A DNA stretch of 33,481 nt, from assembly GCA_902523675.1 (NCBI GenBank), contig CABZAL010000010.1, forward strand, positions 1-33,481, given 5' to 3'. This DNA is from an uncultured Alphaproteobacteria bacterium (GTDB taxonomy: Bacteria; Pseudomonadota; Alphaproteobacteria; Methylaequorales; Methylaequoraceae). The notes under the pieces are model-generated. The model was not told where the DNA came from. It saw only the letters and a program-made list of their open reading frames with translations, and searched no databases. The position numbers were made by a program, and so were the translations under genes. Below, piece by piece: positions 22,340 through 32,296 of the stretch (position 1 is the first letter of the stretch; every line of letters begins with the position of its first letter).

Positions 22340-23751
22340 TTTATTTTAGCAATTCTCAAATTATTCGTTGATCCAGACACACCGATCGGCGCACCAGCAG
22401 TGATAACGACGCTGTCACCTTTTTTTACAATACCCTCTTTTTTTGCAAGTTTACAAGCGTTCTCAATCATTCCAGAAAAACTTTTTGGTTCATGTGCATG
22501 AATTGTGTGGACCCCCCAGATCATTGCTAATTGTCTAGATGTTAGTCTCTCTGGAGATAGGCCAATTATGGGAACTGACGGTCGTTCTCTTGAAGCTCTT
22601 TTGGCTGTAGTTCCTGAACGTGTATAAGTAAAAATTGCCTTAGCTGATACTGTTTTTACTACATGTGAAGCAGCTGAACTAATTGCATCAGAAGTTGTTT
22701 CCTCTAGTGAAACTTGTTTTGACTCAATAAGTTGTCGGTAAGATGTATCAGATTCAACACCTCTTATTATTCTGTCCATAATTTTTACTGATTCTATTGG
22801 ATACTTACCAGCAGCAGTTTCAGCTGATAACATTAAGCAATCTGCGCTATCGTAAACGGCGGTGGCTATATCTGATGCTTCAGCTCTAGTTGGTGAGGGG
22901 GCATTGATCATTGAATCGAGCATTTGCGTGGCAACAACAACTGGTTTGCCGTGATTTATGGACGCTTGCACTAGTTTTTTTTGAATAATCGGTACTTCTT
23001 CTGGTGGCATTTCAACTCCAAGATCACCCCTTGCAACCATTGCTGCATCAGAAAATTTTAAAATTTCATCCATATTCTGTATGGCTAGAGGTTTTTCAAA
23101 TTTTGACATTATACCTGTTTGACCTTTAATAATTTTTCTTAACTTAATCAAATCTTTGGATTTTTGTACAAATGACAAAGCTATATAATCAAGACTTAAG
23201 TCCAACGCTAATTCAAGGTCTTTGAAATCTTTTTTTGTCAGAGGAGAAAGTTTAACAAAAGTTTTGGGTAAATTGACTCCTTTATTATTTGAAATTTTTC
23301 CACCAGTGAGGATTTCGGTTTCAATTTTCTCATTATTTGATTTTGTAACGTTTAACTTAATTTTACCATCATCAATTAAGATTTCAGTATTATGTTGAAC
23401 AGATTTGAAGATTTCCGGATGAGGTAAAAAAACTCTTTTTTCGTTTCCTAGTTCTGATTTTAAATCAAGAATAAATCTTTCACCCTCTTTTAATAAATGA
23501 AAAGACTTTTTGAAATTGCCTATTCTTAACTTTGGTCCTTGCAAATCACCTAGAATCGCTATTGGTCTTCCAATTCTTTTTTCGTATTGTCTTATATGAA
23601 AGACTCTTTTTCTATGTTCGTAATGATTGCTGTGACTAAAATTCAGCCTAAATATATCAGCACCAGATTTAAATAGTGAGTGGATCTTTGAAGGAGATGA
23701 GGAAGAGGGGCCTAAAGTTGCAATTATTTTTGTATTTCTATCTCTGAGCAT
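22336..23751 (-). CDS. pyk: Pyruvate kinase
   Basis: This enzyme makes pyruvate and ATP from phosphoenolpyruvate in the last step of glycolysis. The 471-aa protein shows all main motifs: [17 protein letters not shown] at the N-terminus, [17 protein letters not shown], the metal/phosphate region [53 protein letters not shown] (catalytic and K+ region) and [20 protein letters not shown]. The C-terminal allosteric domain ends [17 protein letters not shown]. It diverges from the N-formylglutamate amidohydrolase family gene. Confidence 0.97.
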   Translation of the reverse strand: MLRDRNTKIIATLGPSSSSPSKIHSLFKSGADIFRLNFSHSNHYEHRKRVFHIRQYEKRIGRPIAILGDLQGPKLRIGNFKKSFHLLKEGERFILDLKSELGNEKRVFLPHPEIFKSVQHNTEILIDDGKIKLNVTKSNNEKIETEILTGGKISNNKGVNLPKTFVKLSPLTKKDFKDLELALDLSLDYIALSFVQKSKDLIKLRKIIKGQTGIMSKFEKPLAIQNMDEILKFSDAAMVARGDLGVEMPPEEVPIIQKKLVQASINHGKPVVVATQMLDSMINAPSPTRAEASDIATAVYDSADCLMLSAETAAGKYPIESVKIMDRIIRGVESDTSYRQLIESKQVSLEETTSDAISSAASHVVKTVSAKAIFTYTRSGTTAKRASRERPSVPIIGLSPERLTSRQLAMIWGVHTIHAHEPKSFSGMIENACKLAKKEGIVKKGDSVVITAGAPIGVSGSTNNLRIAKIN

Positions 23752-23795
23752 TATGTCTTATAGTATAATTCTGAAGGCTACCAAATAATAAAAAA

Positions 23796-24548
23796 ATGAA
23801 AAAAAACATTAAACAAGTATTTTCTTATTATGATTTTAGTAATGAAAAATCTGAAGGTAACAATTTCTTTTTTATTTGTGACCATGCATCCAATTATATT
23901 CCTAAAAGATATAATAACCTAGGACTTTCTAAAAGGCATTTAAAATCTCACATTTCATGGGATTTAGGAGCAAAACATTTAACTTTTATGCTTGCTAAAC
24001 TAACAAAATCAGCATGTTTTTTAGGAAATTTTTCTAGATTACTAATAGATCCTAATAGAAAGCTTGAAGATAAAGATTTGATTTGCAGTTCTTCATTTGG
24101 AATAAATATTCCGTCTAATTTATATCTAACAGAAGAGGAAAAAAAGAAAAGAATTAGAAAATTTTATGAGGTTTATCACCAAAACCTTGAAAAAGAACTT
24201 AAAAATAAATTGATCTTGAATAAAAAATTAAAATTACTCTCAATTCATTCATTTACCAAATCGGGAGAGAATTTTAATCGTCCAACAGAAGTTGGTTTGC
24301 TATGGAATAAGGATATTTCTTTAATGTTACCAATTAAAAAGGGTTTAATAAAAAAAAAAATAAATGTTGGGTGTAATAAACCTTATTCGGGATTTTTTTT
24401 AAATTACACTCTGGATGAACATGGAAAAAAAAATAATATTAGAAATTTATGTATAGAAATTAGAAACGATTTGATTTGTGATAAAAAAGGGATTAATAAA
24501 TGGTCTAAGACTATTTTTAAACAAATTAATAAAATAAAGAATATTTAA
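23796..24548 (+). CDS. N-formylglutamate amidohydrolase family protein
   Basis: The family hydrolyses N-formylglutamate (histidine degradation) or related N-acyl compounds. The 250-aa protein has the conserved segments FFFICDHASNYIPKRYNNLG, SHISWDLGAKHLT, NFSRLLIDPNRKLED and LSIHSFTK, and the C-terminal EIRNDLICDKKGINKW. The His/Asp/Arg-rich motifs fit a metal-dependent amidohydrolase fold. No hut genes are nearby, so the exact substrate is open. It is followed after one base by the DUF1244 gene. Confidence 0.88.
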   Translation: MKKNIKQVFSYYDFSNEKSEGNNFFFICDHASNYIPKRYNNLGLSKRHLKSHISWDLGAKHLTFMLAKLTKSACFLGNFSRLLIDPNRKLEDKDLICSSSFGINIPSNLYLTEEEKKKRIRKFYEVYHQNLEKELKNKLILNKKLKLLSIHSFTKSGENFNRPTEVGLLWNKDISLMLPIKKGLIKKKINVGCNKPYSGFFLNYTLDEHGKKNNIRNLCIEIRNDLICDKKGINKWSKTIFKQINKIKNI

Positions 24549-24549
24549 A

Positions 24550-24804
24550 ATGAAAAATGAAAAAAAAATTCAAATAGAAGCCGCTGCTTTTAGAAGACTG
24601 ATTGAACATCTACAAAAAAACCACAACGTGCAAAATATTGATCTAATGAATCTCGCTGGGTTTTGTAGAAATTGTTTATCAAAATGGATAGCAGAAGAAT
24701 CAATCAACCTTAAATCTGAAATTGACTATGAAAATTGTCGTGAAAAAGTTTACGGTATGCCATATGAGCTTTGGAAAAAAAAATACCAAAAACCTATTGA
24801 TTGA
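24550..24804 (+). CDS. DUF1244 family protein
   Basis: This 84-aa protein of unknown function matches DUF1244. It begins with a helical part (AAAFRRLIEHLQKNHNVQNI), then the hallmark LAGFCRNCLSKWIAEE with two cysteines, and ends REKVYGMPYELWKKKYQ. The gene is one base after the N-formylglutamate amidohydrolase family gene and one base before the epimerase (TGAtATG), so all three are probably co-translated. Confidence 0.9.
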   Translation: MKNEKKIQIEAAAFRRLIEHLQKNHNVQNIDLMNLAGFCRNCLSKWIAEESINLKSEIDYENCREKVYGMPYELWKKKYQKPID

Positions 24805-24805
24805 T

Positions 24806-25777
24806 ATGAAAATTATATTAACTGGTGCTGCTGGCTTCATTGGATTTCACACAACTAAATTTTTATGTAGAAAAAATATTGTTGTCGGTATTGATAATTT
24901 AAATAATTACTATGACGTAAAACTAAAAAAAAATAGACTAAAAAAACTCAAAGAATTAAAAAATTTTAAATTTATTCAATCAGATATCCAGGACTTAAAA
25001 TTAAAGAAAAAATTAAATTATCTAAATGAACAAAAAAAATTTAATTGCATAATAAATTTAGCTGCACAGGCTGGGGTTAGACACTCTTTTAAAGATCCTT
25101 ACTCTTATATAAACTCTAACATTCTTGGTCAACTTAATATGTTGGAGATTGCAAAATCGTTAAAAATTAAAAGATTTATATATGCAAGTTCTTCATCAGT
25201 TTATGGTGGTAACAAACAACTTCCTTTTTCAGTAAAACAAAGAGTGGACCAACCGGTTTCGTTGTATGCTGCCACTAAAAAGTCAACTGAATTAATATCA
25301 GAATGTTATGCAAAGTTATATGATATAAATGCTATTGGGCTTCGTTTTTTTACAGTTTATGGACCTTGGGGAAGACCCGATATGGCAACCTATATTTTTA
25401 CAAAGAAAATTTTAGAGAAAAAAAAAATCGATATATATAACCATGGAAGAATGAAAAGAGATTTTACGTATATTGACGATATTGTTAAGGGTATTTGTGG
25501 TGCTGTTAATTTTAAAATCGAAAAAAAAAAATTTCACAAAATCTATAACTTGGGAAATAATAAATCTGAGAAATTAATGGATTTTATTGAAACAATTGAA
25601 AACAATCTTGGCATTATCTCAGATAAAAACTTTTTGCCTTTGCAGCCAGGAGATGTAAAAGAAACTTATGCTGAAATCTCTGAAAGTAGAAAAGATTTAA
25701 ATTTTCATCCAAATATTTCGATTAAAGATGGAATACCAAAATTTATAAAATGGTATAAGGAATATTACAAACTATAA
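24806..25777 (+). CDS. NAD-dependent epimerase, UDP-glucuronate 4-epimerase-like
   Basis: This is a short-chain dehydrogenase/reductase-type sugar-nucleotide epimerase that probably converts UDP-glucuronate to UDP-galacturonate for surface polysaccharide. The 323-aa protein has the Rossmann motif GAAGFIG at residues about 7-13, INLAAQAGVRHSFKDP, ASSSSVYGG and the catalytic YxxxK (Tyr154, Lys158). It also has the characteristic LRFFTVYGPWGRPDMATYIF and GRMKRDFTYIDDIVKGI segments. The frame is open to 24722, but the ATG at 24806 places the Rossmann motif at the usual distance and directly follows the DUF1244 stop. UDP-glucose 4-epimerase is the main alternative. The stop is one base from the stop of the convergent synthetase gene. 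Confidence 0.87.
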   Translation: MKIILTGAAGFIGFHTTKFLCRKNIVVGIDNLNNYYDVKLKKNRLKKLKELKNFKFIQSDIQDLKLKKKLNYLNEQKKFNCIINLAAQAGVRHSFKDPYSYINSNILGQLNMLEIAKSLKIKRFIYASSSSVYGGNKQLPFSVKQRVDQPVSLYAATKKSTELISECYAKLYDINAIGLRFFTVYGPWGRPDMATYIFTKKILEKKKIDIYNHGRMKRDFTYIDDIVKGICGAVNFKIEKKKFHKIYNLGNNKSEKLMDFIETIENNLGIISDKNFLPLQPGDVKETYAEISESRKDLNFHPNISIKDGIPKFIKWYKEYYKL

Positions 25778-25778
25778 C

Positions 25779-27455
25779 TTAATATAATTCGTCTATTATT
25801 TTTTTGTATCTTTTCAACACAGCTTGTCTTTTTATTTTTAGTGTATTTGTAAGAAGACCATTTTCGTAAGTAAATGGATTTTGTATTATTGCATATTTTC
25901 TAATCTTTTCAGGTATATTCAATTTTTTGTTTGTACTATCAACTATTCGACTTACAGCATCATTTGTAATCTTTTTTTGAAGAGTTAAAACAGCAACAAT
26001 AAAACTTTTATTATCACCGAAAACAACAGCTTGATTAATATCTAAGTTTTCTGTTAACAAATTTTCTATTTTTGTTGGTGAAATGTTTTCACCACCTGAA
26101 GTCACTATTAAATCTTTTTTTCTTCCAATAATTTTTAATCTACCTAGATCGTCAATCAAACCAAGATCTCCAGTGTGCAACCATTTGTTCCTCAAAGTTT
26201 TTTTAGTTAATTCATAATTATTCCAATAACCCATCATAACATTTGGTCCTTTTACAAGAATTTCATTATCTCTAGATATTTTAACTGTAACATCCTTGAC
26301 AGGTTTTCCTACAGTTGAAACATCATTGGTCTTAAAATCATTACAACTAATCAATGGACCAGATTCAGTTTGACCATAACCTTGTAAAATATTTACTCCA
26401 AGATTAATAAAAAATTGTCCTATCTCAGGACTTAAAGCAGCGCCTCCTGAAACAAAGGTTTTTAATTTTCCCCCAAAAATTTTTCTTATTTTTTTTTTTA
26501 ATAAGAAAGCTACCAAACTTCTAAATAAAATATCTCTAGTATTTAATTTTTTTGTTCTATATAAAATAGGCAACTTTGAAAAACAAAATTTAATTAGAAA
26601 ATTGGAATTTTGGATTTTTCTAAATATTTTTTTGTAAATGTTTTCATACAGTCTTGGCACAGCTGTCATAATAGTTGGTTTTATTTCAAGAAAATTTTTA
26701 TTAATTTTATCTAAACTTTCACAGTAGTAAATCTCTGCTCCAATGCTTAATGGAAAATATAGTCCAGCCATTCTTTCATATGAGTGTGATAATGGAAGGA
26801 ATGAGAGGAATCTTTCATTTGAGAAATTAAAATCTTTTAAAAGTTCATACGCTGCAAAACAATTATGTACAATTGTTGAATGTGACAACATTACTCCTTT
26901 AGGATATCCGCTTGTTCCCGAAGTGTAGATAATTGTTGAAAGATCTGAGCCTTTAATATTTTTATCAAAATTAAAATCATCTTTTTTTTTAATAATATCT
27001 CCAAATGTCAAAAAATCTTTTGAAGTTTTATCAATAAGGACTATTTTTTTTTTAAAAAGTTTGAATGTTTTTTGGTTTTTTTTGAAAAGATTTAAGCTTT
27101 CTAAAACAATAATCTTTGGTTTACAATCTTTAAGTATAAAATTATTGTCATTTTCGTTATTAGTAGAAAAACATGGAACTGTAACAGCACCAATTGACAT
27201 AATAGCCATATCAAATATAAACCATTCCGGCCTATTTTCGGATATTAACAAAACTCTGTCACTTTTATTTACTTTTTTTTTTAATAGAAAAGATGCAATT
27301 TTTGAAATTTTTTTTTTAATATCAACATAAGAATTACCAACCCACTTATTTTTAATTTTTGAGTATAAGAATTTTTTATTTGGATTTTTCGATTCTTGTT
27401 CTATAAAAAACTCACAGAGATTTGAAATTTTTTTATATTTTATTATATTATTCAT
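25779..27455 (-). CDS. Long-chain acyl-CoA synthetase (AMP-binding enzyme)
   Basis: This enzyme activates a fatty acid with ATP to acyl-AMP and then acyl-CoA. The 558-aa protein has the AMP-binding P-loop-like motif IIYTSGTSGYPKGVMLSHS (residues about 172-190), FLPLSHSYERMAGLYFPLSI, FVSGGAALSPEIGQFFINLG and LQGYGQTESGPLISCN. The adenylate motif is WLHTGDLGLIDDLGRLKIIG, followed by RKKDLIVTSGGENISPTKIE and a Lys-rich C-terminus. The ERMAG and QGYGQTE motifs place it in the FAA1/FadD15-like long-chain branch. It diverges from the oligoendopeptidase gene with a 37-base gap. Confidence 0.9.
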   Translation of the reverse strand: MNNIIKYKKISNLCEFFIEQESKNPNKKFLYSKIKNKWVGNSYVDIKKKISKIASFLLKKKVNKSDRVLLISENRPEWFIFDMAIMSIGAVTVPCFSTNNENDNNFILKDCKPKIIVLESLNLFKKNQKTFKLFKKKIVLIDKTSKDFLTFGDIIKKKDDFNFDKNIKGSDLSTIIYTSGTSGYPKGVMLSHSTIVHNCFAAYELLKDFNFSNERFLSFLPLSHSYERMAGLYFPLSIGAEIYYCESLDKINKNFLEIKPTIMTAVPRLYENIYKKIFRKIQNSNFLIKFCFSKLPILYRTKKLNTRDILFRSLVAFLLKKKIRKIFGGKLKTFVSGGAALSPEIGQFFINLGVNILQGYGQTESGPLISCNDFKTNDVSTVGKPVKDVTVKISRDNEILVKGPNVMMGYWNNYELTKKTLRNKWLHTGDLGLIDDLGRLKIIGRKKDLIVTSGGENISPTKIENLLTENLDINQAVVFGDNKSFIVAVLTLQKKITNDAVSRIVDSTNKKLNIPEKIRKYAIIQNPFTYENGLLTNTLKIKRQAVLKRYKKIIDELY

Positions 27456-27492
27456 TTAACTCTTAATTATATCTAAATAACTTATATTATCT

Positions 27493-29247
27493 ATGAACAA
27501 ATTAAAATTACCAATATGGAATCTTGATGATTTTTATCCTTCTCATGATTCAGAAGAATTCAAAAATGACTTAACTGAACTTGAAAAACTTATAAATAAT
27601 TTTTCCATGAGTTTTAAAGGAAAATTATCTAAATTATCACCCCAAAAGCTTATCGATGCGATATCAAAGTATGAGGAAATTGAAGAAATTATAGTTAAAA
27701 TTAAAAGCTATATTTTCCTATTGTATTGTACTGATCAATTAAATGAGACCAAAAGTGTTTTTTACCAAAAAACATCTGAGGATTTGACTAAATTAGAAGG
27801 TAGTTTGATCTTTTTTGGACTAGAAATCAATAAACTACCAAATAAAAATCTGCATAACATTAAAAACTCGAAGTATCATGTATGGTTAAAAATTCAAAGA
27901 AAGTTTAAACGGTATCAAAAAAACGAAAATATTGAAAAAGTTTTATTAGATAAATCCACAACAAGTTCAAACTCTTGGATAAGGCTCTTCGATGAGACTA
28001 TGGCTAGATTGAAGTTTAATCTAGCCGGCAAAAAACTCAACGAAAGTGAGATTCTGAATCTCATTTCTTCAAAGAACCCAAAAAAAAGAGAAAATGCTGC
28101 AAAAGTTTTTGGAAAAACCTTGAAGGAAAACATTCATCTTTTTTCAATGATAACCAATACCTTATCAAAGGATCTTCAAATAGATAATTCAATACGAGGG
28201 TTTACTAATCCTGATTCCTCAAGGCATTTAAGTAATCAAGTTGATGCTGCCGACGTCGATTGTTTAGCCGAAACTGTAAAAAAAAATTATAAAAGTCTTT
28301 CTCATAGATACTATAAATATAAAGCTAGGATATTTAAGACCAAGCAACTTCATTATTGGGATAGAAATGCACCTTATCCTAATCAAAGTGTTCAAAATAT
28401 ACATTGGTCTGAAGCAAAAAAAATTGTTTTAGAATCATATGAAAAGTTTGACAAAAGAATTTCTGACGTGGTGGAGTTATTTTTTAGAAACTCTTGGATT
28501 CATGCAGAGGTTCTAAATGGCAAAACATCAGGTGCTTTTGCCCATCCTACAGTACCGTCGGTTCATCCATATATTTTACTAAACTATCAGAGCAAGGTGA
28601 GGGACGTTATGACCTTATCACATGAGTTGGGTCATGGAGTGCACCAATATCTTGCTAATAACAATGGTTTACTATTATCCTCAACCCCTCTTACTTTAGC
28701 GGAAACTGCAAGCGTATTTGGAGAAATGTTGACTTTTCGCTCAATATTGAGTGGCACTAAGTCAAATGAACAAAGAAAAGTTGTGTTAAGATCAAAAATT
28801 GAGGATATGTTAAATACAGTTGTAAGACAAATTTCATTTTATGAATTTGAGAAAAAAATTCACCGTCAAAGACTTTTGGGTGAACTATCTACAGAAATTA
28901 TTTGTAGTTTTTGGTTAGAAACTCAAAAAGAAAGTTTAGGAGATTCTGTAAAGCTTAACGGTGATTACAAATATTTCTGGGCATATATTCCACACTTTAT
29001 TCATTCTCCCTTTTATGTTTATGCCTACGCTTTTGGAGATTGTCTTGTGAATTCACTTTATGCAAAATATGAAGAAGGATTGAAGGATTTTAACGATAAG
29101 TATATACACTTACTTAAATCTGGTGGATCGATTGAGTACTCTGAATTATTACAAACTTTTGATTTAGACCCAAAAGATTCAACATTTTGGCAAGGTGGTT
29201 TAAACTTAATAAAAAAACTTATAGATGATTTAGAAGAATTAGGATAA
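27493..29247 (+). CDS. M3-family oligoendopeptidase (PepF-like)
   Basis: This cytoplasmic zinc metallopeptidase degrades short peptides. The 584-aa protein has the zinc motif HELGH at residues about 377-381 (in MTLSHELGHGVHQYLANNNG) and the third ligand Glu about 25 residues later (LTLAETASVFGEML), both characteristic of family M3. It also has AFAHPTVPSVHPYILLNY before the motif and IPHFIHSPFYVYAYAFGDCL with the substrate-binding His/Tyr residues after it. Length fits PepF/M3B. The transhydrogenase operon starts 16 bases downstream on the same strand. Confidence 0.92.
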   Translation: MNKLKLPIWNLDDFYPSHDSEEFKNDLTELEKLINNFSMSFKGKLSKLSPQKLIDAISKYEEIEEIIVKIKSYIFLLYCTDQLNETKSVFYQKTSEDLTKLEGSLIFFGLEINKLPNKNLHNIKNSKYHVWLKIQRKFKRYQKNENIEKVLLDKSTTSSNSWIRLFDETMARLKFNLAGKKLNESEILNLISSKNPKKRENAAKVFGKTLKENIHLFSMITNTLSKDLQIDNSIRGFTNPDSSRHLSNQVDAADVDCLAETVKKNYKSLSHRYYKYKARIFKTKQLHYWDRNAPYPNQSVQNIHWSEAKKIVLESYEKFDKRISDVVELFFRNSWIHAEVLNGKTSGAFAHPTVPSVHPYILLNYQSKVRDVMTLSHELGHGVHQYLANNNGLLLSSTPLTLAETASVFGEMLTFRSILSGTKSNEQRKVVLRSKIEDMLNTVVRQISFYEFEKKIHRQRLLGELSTEIICSFWLETQKESLGDSVKLNGDYKYFWAYIPHFIHSPFYVYAYAFGDCLVNSLYAKYEEGLKDFNDKYIHLLKSGGSIEYSELLQTFDLDPKDSTFWQGGLNLIKKLIDDLEELG

Positions 29248-29263
29248 TTATACTTATATAAAA

Positions 29264-30382
29264 ATGATAAAATTAGCTGTTCCAAAAGAAAGACATGAGA
29301 ATGAACTTAGAGTGAGCATTACCCCAGATTGTGTTTCATCTTTAAAAAAAATTGGCTTTGAAGTTTTCATAGAAGAAGGAGCTGGTAATGGTGCATCATT
29401 TAGTGATAAAGACTATACAAATGCAGGAGCTAAAATTTCAAGACATGTTAAAGACTTGTATCAAAATGCTAAATTAATAGTCAAAATTCATAGACCGTTT
29501 AAAAGTTCAAAGATAAATGAATTTAATTTATTAGAAAACAATTCTTGTTTTCTTGGAACAATTTATTCTTCAAGATTTAAACAGGATTTTACAAATTTAA
29601 AAAAAGAAAACATTAATACTTTTGCAATGGAGCTTATGCCAAGAATTTCTAGAGCTCAAAGCATGGATGTCTTGTCTTCACAAAGCAATCTTTCTGGTTA
29701 TAAAGCTGTTGTAGACTCTGCATCCTTGTATAATAAAGCTTTTCCACTTATGATGACTTCAGCAGGAACAATTGCTCCGGCAAAATTACTTGTAATTGGT
29801 GCTGGGGTGGCTGGACTTCAGGCGATTGCTACTGCAAAGAGACTTGGTTCAGTTGTATTTTGTTTTGATGTCAGATCTGCGACGCAGGAACAAGTAGAAA
29901 GTTTAGGTGGGAATTTCATAAAAGTAGGTGGTGAAGATTCAGGAGAGTCTGCAAGTGGTTATGCTAAAGAAATGTCCGCGGCCTATAAAAAAAAACAAGC
30001 AGTTCTGTTGGAAGAAAATATCAAAAAAATGGATATTGTAATTACCACAGCCCTTATACCAGGAAAAAAGGCCCCACTAATAATAACAAAAAAAATGGTT
30101 AAAAGTATGAAATCTGGAAGTGTAATTATGGATCTTGCTTCAGAATTCGGTGGGAACTGTGAATTAACTAAACATGGAAAAACAATTGAGTTTGAATCTA
30201 AAAAAATTATTGGTCCCTTTAATCTTCCTTCGTCAGTATCTCAAGACGCATCTAGACTTTATTCAAAAAATATTTTAAATTTCTTAAAAAATTCCTGTAA
30301 AGAAGGTAAATTTCTTGATTTCAATTGGGAAGATGAACTAGTAAAAGGTACTTGTGTTAATAAAGTAAAAAAAGGTAGATAA
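29264..30382 (+). CDS. pntAA: NAD(P) transhydrogenase alpha subunit, part 1 (PntAA)
   Basis: This soluble NAD(H)-binding domain I belongs to the proton-translocating transhydrogenase, which reduces NADP+ with NADH at the expense of the proton gradient. The 372-aa protein begins IKLAVPKERHENELRVSITP and contains the alanine dehydrogenase-type fold: MELMPRISRAQSMDVLSSQS, then the nucleotide motif LLVIGAGVAGLQAIATAKRL and FCFDVRSATQEQVESLGG. The C-terminal catalytic part ends near LPSSVSQDASRLYSKN. It is followed two bases later by the small membrane subunit gene. The three-gene form is common in alphaproteobacteria. Confidence 0.95.
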   Translation: MIKLAVPKERHENELRVSITPDCVSSLKKIGFEVFIEEGAGNGASFSDKDYTNAGAKISRHVKDLYQNAKLIVKIHRPFKSSKINEFNLLENNSCFLGTIYSSRFKQDFTNLKKENINTFAMELMPRISRAQSMDVLSSQSNLSGYKAVVDSASLYNKAFPLMMTSAGTIAPAKLLVIGAGVAGLQAIATAKRLGSVVFCFDVRSATQEQVESLGGNFIKVGGEDSGESASGYAKEMSAAYKKKQAVLLEENIKKMDIVITTALIPGKKAPLIITKKMVKSMKSGSVIMDLASEFGGNCELTKHGKTIEFESKKIIGPFNLPSSVSQDASRLYSKNILNFLKNSCKEGKFLDFNWEDELVKGTCVNKVKKGR

Positions 30383-30384
30383 AA

Positions 30385-30690
30385 ATGGAAACAGTTGATC
30401 CAATAATAACATTATTGATAATATTTGTTTTAGCCTGTATGGTGGGTTATTATGTTATTTGGGGTGTAACTTCTGCCTTACACTCACCCCTAATGGCAGT
30501 CACAAATGCTATATCCAGTGTTATAATTGTGGGAGCTATAATTGCAGCCGGTCCCTCAGAAATTAACTTTTCTTCCATGATGGGATTTTTTGCGATTATT
30601 TTAGCATCAATTAACATTTTTGGGGGTTTTGTTGTTTCTCATAGAATGCTCTCAATGTTTAAGAAAAAAGAAAAAAAGACAAAAAAATGA
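30385..30690 (+). CDS. pntAB: NAD(P) transhydrogenase alpha subunit, part 2 (PntAB)
   Basis: This 101-aa membrane subunit has three predicted helices and corresponds to the C-terminal membrane part of fused PntA. Conserved segments are YYVIWGVTSALHSPLMAVTN, AISSVIIVGAIIAA and ASINIFGGFVVSHRMLSMFK. It contributes helices to the proton channel with PntB. It overlaps pntB by 4 bases. Confidence 0.95.
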   Translation: METVDPIITLLIIFVLACMVGYYVIWGVTSALHSPLMAVTNAISSVIIVGAIIAAGPSEINFSSMMGFFAIILASINIFGGFVVSHRMLSMFKKKEKKTKK

Positions 30691-32078
30691 TTTCAGCAAA
30701 TATCTCAGCAGTTGCATACTTAATTTCGGCAATTTTTTTCGTTTTCGCCCTTAATGGATTATCACACCCTGATAGTGCAAGGAGAGGGAATACTTTCGGT
30801 ATTCTTGGTATGATCACAGCAGTTGTAACTACCATGTTAAGTCCCCAAGTTATTTCATATCAAATGATTGTAGTAGCCATATTAATTGGTGGTACAATCG
30901 GAACTTTTATTGCCTTAAAAATTGAAATGACTTCTTTGCCAGAATTAGTTGCAGCGTTTCACTCTCTTGTTGGTTTAGCTGCAGTTTTTGTAGCTGCGAG
31001 TGCGTTATATTCTCCAGAAAGTTATGGAATTGGGGTTAAGGGAAACATATTCTTATCAAGTTTAATTGAAATGGCTATTGGAGTTACGATTGGAGCAATT
31101 ACATTTACAGGTTCAATAATTGCCTTTTCTAAACTCCAAGGAATTATGAGCGGAGCACCAATAACATTTTCAGGCCAACATTTACTGAACTTATTAATTG
31201 CAATTTCGATCATTATTTTAATTGGTTTGTTCTCTTCCACTGAATCAAAGTTATTATTTTGGGTTGTTGTAGCTATGTCATTATTTTTAGGAATTTTATT
31301 GATTATTCCTATAGGTGGAGCAGACATGCCTGTTGTTGTCTCAATGTTGAACTCTTATTCCGGATGGGCTGCAGCGGGAATCGGTTTTACTTTGAGTAAT
31401 CATTTACTTATCATTGTTGGTTCCTTGGTTGGTGCTTCTGGAGCAATACTTAGTTATGTTATGTGTAAAGGAATGAATAGATCATTTTTTAATGTGATAC
31501 TTGGAGGATTTGGTGTAGATGAAGGTAGTTCAAGCACAGGGAAAGTTGAAGAAAGGGCAGTAAAAACCGGAAGTCCCGAAGATGCAGCTTTTATTTTAAG
31601 TAATGCAAATTCAGTTATTATTGTCCCTGGATACGGAATGGCCGTTGCCCAAGCTCAACATGCACTTAGAGAAATGTGTGACACGTTAAAAAAAAATGAT
31701 GTAAAAGTTAAGTATGCTATTCATCCAGTCGCTGGAAGAATGCCAGGTCATATGAATGTTTTATTAGCCGAAGCTAATGTATCTTATGATGATGTATTTG
31801 AATTAGAAGAAATAAATAGTGACTTTTCTAATACAGATGCTGTACTTGTAATTGGAGCTAACGATATTACCAATCCTGCTGCTAAGACCGATAAGACCAG
31901 TCCTATTTACGGTATGCCCATTCTTGACGTTGAAAATGCTGGAACCGTCTTATTTATAAAAAGATCTATGGCTTCAGGATATGCTGGTGTGCAAAATGAA
32001 TTATTTTTTAAGGATAATACTATGATGCTTTTTTCAGATGCAAAAAAAATGGTGGAAAATATTATTAAAAATATATAG
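30687..32078 (+). CDS. pntB: NAD(P) transhydrogenase beta subunit (PntB)
   Basis: This 463-aa subunit has about nine membrane helices and a C-terminal NADP(H)-binding domain III. Motifs include LPELVAAFHSLVGLAAVFVA (with the conserved His), PIGGADMPVVVSMLNSYSGW and AAAGIGFTLSNHLLIIVGSL. In domain III are VIIVPGYGMAVAQAQHALRE, IHPVAGRMPGHMNVLLAEAN, VLVIGANDITNPAA and a C-terminal KRSMASGYAGVQN. The gene ends 4 bases before the stop of the convergent rpsU. Confidence 0.97.
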   Translation: MISANISAVAYLISAIFFVFALNGLSHPDSARRGNTFGILGMITAVVTTMLSPQVISYQMIVVAILIGGTIGTFIALKIEMTSLPELVAAFHSLVGLAAVFVAASALYSPESYGIGVKGNIFLSSLIEMAIGVTIGAITFTGSIIAFSKLQGIMSGAPITFSGQHLLNLLIAISIIILIGLFSSTESKLLFWVVVAMSLFLGILLIIPIGGADMPVVVSMLNSYSGWAAAGIGFTLSNHLLIIVGSLVGASGAILSYVMCKGMNRSFFNVILGGFGVDEGSSSTGKVEERAVKTGSPEDAAFILSNANSVIIVPGYGMAVAQAQHALREMCDTLKKNDVKVKYAIHPVAGRMPGHMNVLLAEANVSYDDVFELEEINSDFSNTDAVLVIGANDITNPAAKTDKTSPIYGMPILDVENAGTVLFIKRSMASGYAGVQNELFFKDNTMMLFSDAKKMVENIIKNI

Positions 32079-32082
32079 TTGT

Positions 32083-32289
32083 TTAAAAACCGTCGAAATC
32101 AATTTTTTTTCTGAGTATTTTCTTAAATCTTCTTGTAGACTCATTTAACAATCTAGCTTTTTTTTCAGAGGGTTTCTCGTAAGCTCTTCTTTGCTTCATT
32201 TCTCTAAAAACACCCTCTCTTTGCATTTTTTTCTTCATAGCACGCATTGCTTTTTCGACGTTGTTATCTTTTACATGTACTCTTATTAT
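32083..32289 (-). CDS. rpsU: Ribosomal protein S21 (apparent ATA start)
   Basis: The 68-aa product aligns with alphaproteobacterial S21 over its full length: IRVHVKDNNVEKAMRAMKKK, MQREGVFREMKQRRAYEKPS, then a basic tail ending KILRKKIDFDGF. S21 is a small-subunit protein important for initiation. No ATG, GTG or TTG exists between the upstream in-frame TAG and the conserved core. The codon at the expected first position is ATA (32289-32287), preceded by a GGGAG ribosome site (32301-32297) with ideal 7-base spacing. The first in-frame ATG would remove 14 conserved residues. It is therefore annotated from ATA. Upstream, divergently, lies COQ9. Confidence 0.88.
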   Translation of the reverse strand: MIRVHVKDNNVEKAMRAMKKKMQREGVFREMKQRRAYEKPSEKKARLLNESTRRFKKILRKKIDFDGF

Positions 32290-32296
32290 TTTTTTT

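Noticed and set aside
24722-24805. 28-residue extension of the epimerase
   Set aside because: It overlaps the DUF1244 coding region and would push the Rossmann motif away from its normal N-terminal place.
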